DNA of 64,000 nt. Origin: Arenicola marina. Lineage: Eukaryota > Annelida > Polychaeta > Arenicolidae. The position numbers and the translations under genes are program-made. Numbering within the stretch: position 1 is the stretch's first letter; every line of letters begins with the position of its first letter. Shown here piece by piece: positions 1 through 12,000 of this stretch. The stretch is from the NCBI GenBank assembly GCA_964019135.1, contig OZ025249.1:17075088-17139087 (forward strand), in the 5' to 3' direction. A model generated the notes under the pieces. It searched no databases. It was not told the DNA's origin and saw only the letters and a list, made by a program, of their open reading frames with translations.

Positions 1-2864
1 GCTGCCACCGACATACCACAGCCTACTGGATAGTGTCACGTACCAGCGTTGGTGCCTATGTCGACATAATTAAGTTATTTGTATGCTTCAAGTGTTGTAA
101 GTGGGCAGGCAGAGAGTGAGCTACAGCGTGTTCATGGCGAACACCAAACGCATAAGGCCAAAGGTAATTATTTCTTATGTGTTCCGAGGCTATTTCGCTT
201 TTTTTTCTTTTTCTTTTACCGGTCGTGGGCCGAGATATCGATAACATGTACTCAAGCCTGCGGGGGGCAGGCTACTATCCAACCAGCAGTCTGGCCACTA
301 AATGAGATTCGCGATGCGGAAACTCCTGTAGTTTCGAACAAGTAATTCAGAACATGCTTGAACGAAGGAAAAATGTGGGAGAAGGAACGTTTTAAAGCCA
401 TTCACAAGCAACATTGTAAAACTCTTCACATAAGTGAACAATTAACTCAGTCCCAGTTAGGGTCGATAAATGATAAATCATGTAGGCCTACCCCAAGCTC
501 GCCGAAGCGCTCAATGACAGTGTCATCAGTCGGATTCCACAAGGGACAGTTTTCGGACCCTTATTCTTCGCATAAAACAAAATTATATTTCGTCGAACCT
601 CGACCTCTTTCTAATAAATGAGACGCCGGGAACAACGGTAGTATAGTAATAGTAGTAAGACCTTATTTGCATTTGAGGCCTATACGTACAAAAGGTACAA
701 ATAGGTATAAGCTATAGGGACAAAAAGAACACATACATACAATTTATTTTAATCAGTCAGCTTGTGCTGGCATCACCGCTTATGTACATACAACAATTTG
801 ACGAAAGAAATGGTGAGATTATTGAAGATATGTCAGTTCAGTCATGTGTACGGGGCTACAGTTTAATCGAACGATCGAAATTATTCGCAAAGGGGATTTT
901 TTTTTTTGTATATGAACTTAAGATCGGAAATATAAAGCAAGGGATACAGCGGTACCAGCGTGTTTCGAATGCAGCCCCTAGCGAGTACATGTTCCAAACT
1001 GTCGCACCCTCTAGCGATTAAACAGTGTAATAGAGATAAACAGTATTCATCCTCGGCAAAAGTAGTTCCTCTTGCGAACAATTCCGACATCTTCGGTCAA
1101 AGATAAAGTACCTTGTTACTGATCTATTTCGATATAATTAATCGATTTACAGTATAACACACCTGCACTATATTTTATCTAAACAGTATTTCAGTGGTTA
1201 CCTATCAAACTACTTCGCGTGCTACACAGTGATTGGGTCGTAACATGGCCGCTTCTCTGTTGCATATCGAAAGGGGTATTGCTATCAGAATTGGTCATTT
1301 CCTTATTCACTTATGATTTGATTGGATACGAGAAGGTAAGAATTAGACATTAATAGATAATGAGCATCATCCTGAGGAAATCAGAGATATTGCGCGCTCT
1401 TTCAAAGGGAACGGCGAGGTTGTTTTTAATCTTCCTTGACCGGTCGAAACTACGAATTTCCTGAAAACTGGCACACTGCAATCCACGCGTTTTGTTGACA
1501 GCGAGGATACGCTTTGTGGGCGTAACACATGATCAAGAAGATATTCGATAGTGTGTTTGTCAGTTGGTTTCGCTATGGTTAGTTAAAAAAAACACAGCTA
1601 TACGAGGAGAAATAAGCTCGTTCAGACAGAACATTGTTGTGTTTCCACTTGGTCGCCATGTTGCGCGTCACAGCGTGTGATCCCCGGATGGCTGATCCTC
1701 TCGGCAAGCTCGTGTTAACTGGCGAATGCCAGACGTGCGACCTTGTTTCTCGTTTATGATGATGCGTTATCTGTTGTTTGCCATCATGTCCTTCGAAAAG
1801 GCCGTGTTCGAATGCTATGGTTTAGCAGAATATTCGACCGTATTTGTTGAAACAGAAGCGTTTGCGGTACCTGGCTGAATGCACGTAGGCCGTGCATGAT
1901 GAGGACACGCACACAGGCCTAGCGCCTTGCCCTATTTGCCAGTGCCAGAGACGAATTTTTATTGGTTTAGACGGGAATACAACCAATGAATTATTGTCAG
2001 TTTGATTGGCTTTGATGATTTCATGACAAATTCGTACTGTAACAAGAATGCAATGTCATTCTGTGGTGTTTAACAATTACATGACATTTCCTTTGAAAGA
2101 ACCCTGGCCTGGGGCAGTACACATGAATAAATTATGTTCATGAGGGAGGGACTACTTCTGGTTGATCAAAACATGAAAACCTCCCCTGGCTGACCTAAGC
2201 CTTAATGCTGACCCAGAAAGAAGGGGTGTTCAGTGAATAACTTTACATTTAAGCCTTTGGTAGATTTACCAGCAAATGAGGTTCCTTACAGAAGTAGTAT
2301 GGTGATTAAATTTTACAGGTTAATGTGATATAAGCATAATTACAGTAGACTCTATGTTAACTGATCTTTCACTATTCAATTTAATTATATTTTACCAAAT
2401 TTATGACCAATGCAGCTTGAATAGTTTCAGATATAAATATATACTTAGCTCTTCTTTGAAAAATTTCAAAGATTGGTATAATAATGAACCAAGTAATCTT
2501 AAGAAGTATTGCTGTCATAGAGTTTGTAGTGTTATTATCAGCCTGTCAAAGGTCTGCAGTCAAGATGATTATGTTACGAGTATAGTTATTTATTACAAGA
2601 TTAAGGTTAAAAGTTATATAATGGTTACATATATGATTAGGTTAAGGCCAGGTTATATAATCTTGTTGGATATCCTTAAATGTATTTCTATTAAATGGGT
2701 AGGCAGTATTCCACAACAGTTTAAGTTAGTAAATACTTTCCAGCTAAGTATTATTATTGTAGTTAAATAATAGTTTCATTTTCTCCAGACATGGACTAAA
2801 GGTTGACTATAATTAATGTGAAGATATATATTGAATACTATATAGAAATGTGTTTTTCTTACAG
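1..2864. other. Upstream and 5' non-coding region of KDM4
   Basis: No coding region, RNA gene or array was recognised here. The first coding exon is preceded by a good 3' splice site at 2861-2864, only 7 bases before the ATG, so at least one non-coding first exon must lie upstream. A consensus-like donor (AAG then GTAAGA) at 1333-1340 is one candidate end of that exon, which would put the promoter near 1.2-1.3 kb. This is inference; no TATA box or initiator decides it. From about 1.9 kb to 2.8 kb the DNA is AT-rich and looks intronic. Confidence 0.4.
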
Positions 2865-2871
2865 ATTCAAG

Positions 2872-3006
2872 ATGGAGTCCTCAAGTGGAGGACACAATAT
2901 CCCAAAAATCATGGTTTTCCATCCAACAATGGAGGAATTCAAGAACTTTCCAGAGTATATTAAATATATTGAGTCAACAGGTGCACACAAGGCAGGTCTG
3001 GCCAAG
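2872..3006 (+). CDS. KDM4: KDM4 coding exon 1: start and JmjN domain
   Basis: Residues 1-45. The first ATG lies 7 bases after the acceptor at 2864. The peptide starts [20 protein letters not shown] and continues with the JmjN core [13 protein letters not shown]. Upstream in-frame codons would run through the splice acceptor into AT-rich intron, so ATG 2872 is preferred. The exon ends in phase 0 at AAG|GTAAAG. Confidence 0.93.
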
Positions 3007-6000
3007 GTAAAGTTTAAACCATTATATTGTCAATTGAGGCAAAATATAATTTAATGTAAATATTGCATACATATATCTTGTTATCCTGGTTCCTTCCTAT
3101 ATGTTTAAAATGTAGAAAAATAATGCTACTTCACTTAATTAAGTAATGTTTTATTCATTTACCGATAGATACTATCATCTGGTATGATAATTGTTTTGTT
3201 GCTTTTGTCATATCTTTATACCTGTATGTATTCACAGATTGTTCCACCAAAAGAATGGTGCCCCAGGCGTTCATCATATGATGATATCGACCTGATGATA
3301 CCAGCTCCAATCTCCCAGTTGGTCACTGGATGTCAGGGGCTGTACCAACAATACAATATTCAAAAGAAACCCTTACATGTGAAGGAATTTGAGAAGTTGG
3401 CCAACAGTGACAAGTATGTATTATTCCATACATTATCAGGGTTGCAGGAAAAACCTGATGAGTAATGTATTAATAGCAACCTTAGCATGGTGATCATAAA
3501 GGAAATGTTATGGTGTTGAAGCAGTTTTGTTTTGGACATCTGCCAATATCTTTATATTTCACATGTTCTCTTACAGGTAAACAGACTAGTCTCACAGTTT
3601 GCGGGAGGTGTAAAATGACCTGGTTACAAGTATCGTTCATTCTACTGACAGCCTTATACACATTAAAATGTGAATATATTGCATAGTCGGAAAAACAAGT
3701 ATACCTCTTTATTAGCATGATATTGTACAATGAAAGTAAGTATACTGCCTCATTGAACTATTGTGATGATTTAGGTACAAGACACCGTTTCACCGAGATT
3801 GGGAGGAGCTTGAACGCAAGTACTGGAAGAACATCACTTTCAACCAGCCTATCTATGGTGCTGATATCTCAGGAAGTCTGTATGATGATGATCAAGAGCA
3901 CTGGAATATCAACAAGCTGGGCACCATATTGGACTGTGTAAATAAGGACTATGGTGTTAAGATTGAAGGTGTAAACACTGCATACCTATATTTTGGTATG
4001 TGGAAGACCTCATTTCCCTGGCACACAGAAGACATGGACCTATACAGCATCAACTACTTGCACTTTGGGGCACCCAAGTCGTGGTATGCCATACCGCCTG
4101 AGCATGGCAGACGACTGGAACGTCTTGCCACAGGTACAGTAATATGTTTCAATCGTTGGTATCGTTTTTGTGTCGTACAAAATATGGTTGATCGATTGTA
4201 ATGTCCTTTTAATGTTTATGTTCATTTTATATTGACACCTGAACATTTTATGTAATTTTACTGAAACTACAGTAGTATGATCTGTTTTTTATACCAGCTC
4301 CTATACCAGTATACAATGCCAAACTTCTTTGCTGTCAGTGGCACATATGTTTGTGATATTTTAGTAATGGGGGGGATATTTTAGTAATGGGGGGGGAGTG
4401 TCTTTACTTTAATGTACTTCTCGTTGTGTTATTCTAATTACTTCTAAACTTAATTTCGACAACCCCATCTCTTAAATATTCGTAGCTGAGCAAACATCTA
4501 GAAATAATTAAGAGCGCAGTTACACGCATTTATGATGTCCCATATAATTTTGTGTTTTAGGTTTCTTTCCTTCAAGTGCAAAAAGTTGTGCTGCCTTCCT
4601 GCGACACAAGATGACACTGATTTCACCAAGTGTGCTTAAGCAATATTCCATTCCATTCAATCGGGTAAGATAGGCCAGGTTTCACTTTACAAGCGGTAGC
4701 TTGAAGCTCTGTCATATGAGGGTTATTTCAAAGATGCATGTTGCATCATATTACAAACATTCAACTGGATCGTGTTTAAAGCCATCTTCTCTTTGGTTTG
4801 TTGGAAGTTGGAACCTGACTAATTGAAGTTAAACACTTTCACTGGTTCGAGCCAAATATCTTTTGAGAAGATTGGAAGAGATTTCATAATGTATTTTATA
4901 AACCCGCCCCCTGATGCTGGATGAAACCAAGAACTTATTTGAAACAAGGTCACTTCACTTCGCTTCTTCATCTCTTGCTCACCCATGACCTCGTTTCAGA
5001 TGACGCAAGAAGCTGGGGAATTTATGATCACCTTTCCATTTGGCTATCATGCTGGTTACAATCAGGGATTCAACTGTGCAGAGTCGACAAACTTTGCCAC
5101 TGAACGATGGATCGAATATGGCAAGCGTTGTGTTCAGGTCAGCTATGGCTTCAGGTTCAATAAAAACCTAAATATCTGAACTTCTGACCTGTGAACTTAA
5201 TTTTCTGGAGAGTAACATGCGGTGCAAATCGGTGTTACTATTTCGACAATTGGTTGCCGCCATGCCCATGGCGTCATAGTTATACTTTTGGTAGAGCATT
5301 CTGCTTAACACATGTCCTGTTTTTACTTCTTTTCAGTGTAATTGCAGTCGCGATATGGTTCGCATCAGCATGGATTGCTTTGTCCGCAAGTACCAGCCTG
5401 ACAAGTACATGCTGTGGAAGGAGGGCAAAGACGTGGCACCTCACCCGGAAGACGACCTGAAGCGCAAGTCTGGGAGGCCTTCCGCCAGGTTGAAGCCCCC
5501 GGAAGAGGAGGGCTTTATCGGCGCCGAGTGAGTAGCGAGCCGTGCGATAATGTGACTTTTGATTTACTAACGGACAATACTATTAGATGTGGTGACCCTA
5601 TTCGCTGGCGTATGTTTCCATGTTTTACTCAAAACGTGTACAGATAACCTGTTGTAATGGACGAGACGATAATCTGTCTTACTCCTTGCAGGCCTGAGAC
5701 AAAGAAGCGCAAAGTGAAGGCGAACAGCTCTGGCGCCGTGTCCACCAAGCGCCACCCTCTGTCCCGTAACTTCGCCAAGCCGCCCAAGGGTGTGGAGGAC
5801 CCGGAGGTGGACGAGAAGCCAGCCAAGGTCGGCAAGGGCAAGGGGCGTGGCAAGGGCGTGCCCTCCCTGCAGGGTTCCACCATCGTCGTCCGCTTAGAGG
5901 GTGACACCCCGGCGGCCACGGCGCCGGCGGGGGCGGCGACGGCGGCGGGAACATCTGCGGCTGCGGAGGCGACACCTGCGGCTGCCGAGGAAACGAAGGG

Positions 6001-9000
6001 GGTGGCTCCTCTGACGGCGGTGGTGGATTCGAAGGAAGTGATACCTTCGACGGCGGTGATGGATTCGAAGGAGCTGGTACCTCTGAAGGCGGTGGTGGAT
6101 GGCGCGGATGCTGCGAATGATGATGAGGAGGACTCGAAACAGCAGATCGCGCAGTACCTCAAGTCGCCATTGCCCAAGATGATGGTGGTGCCTCCTGAGG
6201 CTCACACCAAGGCGGACTTCCAGGCCGCCTTCCTCAAGTCGTTGATCGGCCAGCCACCGTACCAGATGCCGATTGAGGAGCGGGTGAAACTTCGGCGTAG
6301 TCAGAAACAAAACCAGGCCAAGCAAGGTGGGGGGTCGGCGTCTGCATCCTCGTCTGTGGGATCTTCGGGTGGTGGGGGTCAGCAACAGCAGCAGCAGCAG
6401 CATCAGTTATCGTCCCTGCTCAACCAGGGCCAGGGCGTGGACCCGGCTGCCTTTAACCGCGACCTAGTGGGCATGCACCACCTGGTGCGTGATGGCGGCG
6501 TGGGCGGCCCGTCGGAAGAACGCGTGGCCGCTTCAGACGTCGCCATGGTGAAAGGGGAGGCCTTGGGGCAAGACGGCGGCCCAGACAGCCGGGCGGGCGG
6601 TGGGGCGATCACCGACCGCTCCGAGCGCGTCCCGCACCCGACGGTCGCTCACGACAATCCACAACCTAACAAGATGGGTCCTGTCGACCCTGCTGGCGGC
6701 TACGGCGGGCATCTTGGCGGAGGTGACGTCGGGTCGTACTTGAACGCCGTGCCCTACAGCGCTGGGGACATGAACGTGGGGGCTTCGAGTGGCTCCGTAC
6801 TGGGCTCTATGCTCCAGGGTAGTGAATCTTACAACCCATCCTACATGTTGGCCAATACTCAGGAATCGTTGCGGCCTCCCCAGGACGGGGGTCTGCGGAC
6901 CGATCAATATGTCCCCGGTACGGGGCCCTATGGCCGCGTGGGGGGCGGAGGAGGACTTCGGGGCGGTCCCGACGGGACGCTACAGTGCATGCTTCAGGGC
7001 ATCGCCCAGGTGCCGACAGCGGTTCATAGCATCGCGGCGTTGAAACAGATGAAACAGGCTTTGATGAGCTTGCCGAGCGCCAGGCACTCGTACGGCGCAC
7101 CCCAGATCTCCAGAGCCGTAACCGGCCAGATGGCACCCGTTACCATGACGACGGTCGCCCAGGGTGTTCGGCTGCAGGGCTGTCACCCCGCCGTGTCCCA
7201 GGCTCCGTTGGACTTCCGCAACGACCTGCGCAACGCGACGATGCAGCTCGTGAAGGGCCAGGACCCCAGCGGTCAGGGTCAGGCGCGGGAGACGCCGCTG
7301 AACCTCGTGACCCAGACGGCGCTGGGGACGACGCCCGGGCCGACCAGCCAAGGGGAGCAGTCCGTCGGCGCCGGGTCGTCTCAGAGCGCGGACACCTCGT
7401 CCGGGGACAGCAGTGCTTACACGTCAGGGGCTGGCGGCTCGTCCACCGGGGCCCATGGCAGCACGGGAGGCCAGGGCTCAGGGACGGTCAGTGACCCAGG
7501 CGGGGGTGGGACAGGTGACACGGGTCAAATGGGCGGAGGTGGACCGCCCCAGTTGGCCGACCACGTGGCGTACGCCTATAACAAGCCGCAGCACGTGCTC
7601 GTCAAGCAGCATTCGCTAACGCCGACAACCAGCATCCTGCAGAACGTGTCCCGCTCGCAGAGTATTATTTGTTCCCAAGTGAGCGAGTCGTCCTCCAGTA
7701 CCCAGCAGAGCCCGGCGCCCCGGCAGGCGGTCTCCCTGATCGGTAACCCCGGGGCCGTGCACCTAACCAAGGGCGCGCTGCCGCTAGGTCAGCAACAGCG
7801 GTCACAAATCGTCGTAGCCACCAACGTGGGCAAAGCGCCATCCGGCGGGGTGTCGCTTCTGTCCGGCTCGGCGGGCGGCGTCACCACGGCGTCGCTTACC
7901 GGTCCGCTCAGGCTGGCTACGCAGCCCCAGGCCGTATCGTCGGCGACCACCGCGACGGGGCAGTTCGCCCTGGTGGGCAACCAGCTGGTGCAGATCCTGC
8001 CTCAAGGGAGGATCGTCCAGCCGTCCATCCTGCGCTCGTCGGATGGTAAGTTGGTTCTTTCCCCGGCGATGGCCAGCAAAGTGGCGGCGGCGTGCGCGAC
8101 GACCGCCGGCTCCTCGGCCATGGCCGGCAGCAGTCAGGTCGTGCTCACCACGGCCCCCCTCACCGGGGCTGGCGGACCCGGGCCCGCGCTCTCTGGCAAG
8201 ACCGTCCTGAAGAAAAAGAAGAAAGACCAGCGACAACAGCAGCAGAATCTGCCAAAAAACTTGATTGGAGTGGCTGTCAACCAGCCGATAGTTTCCCGTG
8301 TGCAAGCTCAGCCACTCCAGCTAGTACGTCAAAGCTTGCACGCGACGACGACGACAACGGCGGCGGCGGCGACTTCGGCCGCAGCCTCGGCGAGGGCCCC
8401 AGCGGCGGGCTTGGGGCTGTGTGTCCGGCCCCAGCTCCAGCTCCGTCTACAGCTGGTGCGCTCTCCGCTGGCGGGGCCGGCGGTGGTGGCCACCTGTCCT
8501 GGGGCGACACGCCTTCAGCCACAGCTTATTGGCAGCAGTACTACCAGCAGTACCAGCTCTATCAACAGCAGCAGTATGAGCAGCAACTCCGCTATTTTCA
8601 CCACCAGCAGCAGCAGCATCATCAGCAGCAGCAGCTGTTGGCCAGCAGACCAGAAGCCTACTTTGCAGCGTGTAGTTTACAGCCGTCCAGTACAGACACC
8701 GGTGGCTGGCCTCAGCCTCAGCACCCGGCCCCTGGCGGCACCGGCGGCGGGGTTGGCGGGGGTGGGCCTGGTAACGACGGCGGCGACCCTGAAGCCCCTG
8801 GTGGGCGAGGAGGAGGAGGAGGACGAGGGGGACATCAAACCGTATCTGGGCAGCCTGGACACAGCGCTCAGCTCCATACCACTTGGAGCCACCTCGACCA
8901 GCAGCAGCTCTATGGTGAGCGCCACCTACATCAAGACTGAGTTGGCCATGGCAGCCGGGCCGGACTCGGACAGCGACCTGCTCGTCTCCATCTCCGAGTC

Positions 9001-12000
9001 GTCCCCGAAGAGCGACGGCGCGCCGACGAAGGCCGAATCCGACATCCCGCCGAGCCACGTGTACCTTGAGGCGACGTCCGAGGAGGGTCTGATGCACGGT
9101 GAGACGCTGGAGACATACGCCATGGAGGCGGAGACCATCTCCCTGGAGCACTCCTACCAGCAGACGCTGTCTGACGACTCGGACGCCCCTCGCGACGTGG
9201 TGCGGCGGAAGCGGCAGTCCTCCCACACCTCACACACAGACTCCGACTCTGAGAAGAAGAAGGTAACCTTGCTTTTGTTACTTACCACTACTAGTAGGAT
9301 ATCAGCGTATTAATAATTAATACTTAATGGAAATTAATTTATTGAAGAATACCGAATACATGGCAAACAATTGCGGCTGTAATTGTGAATTATGGTATAG
9401 TGGTTGGTCTCTCGTAGAATTTATCTTAAAAAAAAGTATTGTCTGGTGGCACATAATTTGATTTCCCAGATGCACAGTTGGTTCTAAAATTGTGCGAATA
9501 TCAATCTTGAAATATGAAGATCGGCTCTGCTCGGCGCATCTGTACTGTGAGGGTAAGAAACCTTTACGCCATCAAGGCATGCAGCATGCCATGCGCTAAC
9601 ATTACGTTGTCTTGGTTGCAGACCGTGAAGAAGCGGGTTGGGGCCAGTGATGAAGAGAAGACTCCCAAGAAGAAGGCCGGGACATCGAAGGACCAGGGTT
9701 CAGGGGATGACGAGGCATCTCAGCCTGCCCCCGGCACGGATCGGCTGAAGAAACTGGCAGGTTAGCCAACACAACATGTAACCGGTGATGTTACTCACCC
9801 AAATATGTAACTAAACCTGCTTGGGATGATCATATGGAAACTTCTAGAGAATGTGGTGACTGGTTAATCTCCAATAATGACCTGACCCCAGGCCGTATAT
9901 ATACAATGTGCCTATCCCCTGTTCCACAGACCATGGCCGTATACACAGTGAGCCTGTCCCCTGTTTTACATACCTTGGCCGTATATACAGTGTGCCTATC
10001 CCCAGTTCTACAGATCTTGGCCGTATATATACAATGTGCCTATCCCCTGTTCCACAGACCTTGGCCGTATACACAGTGAGCCTTTCCCCTGTTTTACATA
10101 CCTTGGCCGTATATACAGTGTGCCTATCCCCTGTTCCACAGACCTTGGCCGTATACACAGTGAGCCTTTCCCCTGTTTCACAGACCTTGGCCGTATACAC
10201 AGTGAGCCTTTCCCCTGTTTTACATACCTTGGCCTTATATACAGTGTGCCTGTTCCCTGTTCTACAGACCTTGGCCGTATATACAGTGTGTCTATCCCCT
10301 GTTCTACAGATCTTGGCCGTATATACACAATGTGCCTTGCCCCTGTTCCACAGACCTTGGCCGTATATACAGGGTGCCTGTCCCTTGTTCTACAAACCTT
10401 GGCCTTATATATACAATGTGCCTTGCCCCTGTTCCACAGACCTTGGACGTATATACAATGTTCCTTGCCCCTGTTCCACATACCTTGGCCGTATATACAA
10501 TGTCCTTTGCCCCTGTTCCACAGACCTTGACCGTATATACAGTGTGCCTTTCCCCTGTTCCACAGACGTTAGCCGTATATACAGTGTGCCTATCCCCTGT
10601 TCTGCAGACCTTGGCCGTATGTACAATGTGCCTATCCCCTCTTCCACAGTCCTTGGCCTTATATACAATGTTCCTCGCCCCTGTTCCACAGTCATTGGCC
10701 TTATATACAATGTTCCTCGCCCCTGTTCCATATACCTTGGCCTTATATACAATGTTCCTCGCCCCTGTTCCACATACCTTGGCCGTGTATACAATGTCCT
10801 TTGCCCCTGTTCCACAGACCTTGGCCTTATATACAATGTTCCTTGTCCCTGTTCCACATACTTTGGCCGTGTATACAATGTCTCTTGCCCCTGTTCCACA
10901 TACCTTGGCCGTGTATACAATGTTCTTTGCCCCTGTTCCACAGACCTTGGCCTTCCCTTGCCCTGTTCCACAGACCTTGGCCGTATATACAGTGAGCCTG
11001 TCCCCTGTTTTACATACCTTGGCCGTTTATACAGTGTGCCTATCCCCTGTTACACATACCTGGGCCGTATATACCATGTTCTTTGTCCCTGTTCCCCAGA
11101 CCATGACTGCGAAGTACCCTGTTCATTGTGCCTGTTCTACAGAACCTGGCCGCTAGTTGTCCTGTTCGTAGCTCCTGTTCCATAGATCTGGTCCGCCATG
11201 TACCCTGTTGCTTGCCCATGTGCCACAGGCCTTGGCCGCTATTTGCCCTGTTCGCCACATGCCTTGGTCACTATGAACCCTATTGTTTGTCCTTGTTCCT
11301 CAGACCTAGCTCACACAATGGATGAGAAGAACCTGGAGGCCTGGTCCCGTCCGCTGAAGAAGCTCTTCCAGATCTGGCCCGCTGACTTCAAGGCCGAGTG
11401 TTCTTACAACGCTCAGTTGGCCCTGAAGGATCCTTACTGCGCTATCTGCAATCTCTTCAAATGTGTAAGTTGCCCATAGTATACCCGTCTAAAATTCACA
11501 TGCCAAACTTAGATATTTATGTACTATTTGTATATGATACAAGCGGTGTTTCTATAACGGTAGCGTTATTATGCGTAGCGGTTTGCCGGCCTCAGGATGC
11601 CGGCCACCTGAGTACCCTAGAACCGCAAGTGCGTGCTGAAGCGTTGCCCAAAGGCCGGCTTCTGGGTCCTGCACATGCATACCACTTGAACACGCGACGG
11701 CGGTTCTACGGTAATCTAGGTCTGTCGGTGTAAAGGATAAATGAATGACGTTCGACGACCTGGCTCTGCACGGTGTATGGTGGTGTTCTTGCAGACGAGA
11801 GACCGCCAGGACGAAGGCCGGACCCCGACCAAGAAGAAGAAGGGCCAGTCAGTGATCCCTCAGAAAACTGAGCCGCTCATCTCCGAGGTCATCTTCGCCC
11901 AGTGTTCCAGCAACCCCAACCCCATCGGCATGAACTCTGACCCCATCGACGCCCGGGGGAGGAGTCCGCTGCTCGTCTGTCAGAGTTGTGAGCTCTGCGT

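Noticed and set aside
369..2300. Neighbouring gene upstream of KDM4
   Set aside because: The short open frames have no family resemblance and no consistent splice sites.
8092..8940. 282-codon open frame overlapping the large KDM4 exon in another frame
   Set aside because: A GC-rich, CAG-rich exon gives open shadows. The KDM4 frame is open for the whole exon and splices in phase at both ends.
9908..11185. 425-codon open frame in intron 8 as an independent gene
   Set aside because: It is the 42-bp array read in the phase of exon 9. It lies between two well-supported KDM4 exons. It is kept only as possible alternative-splice coding.
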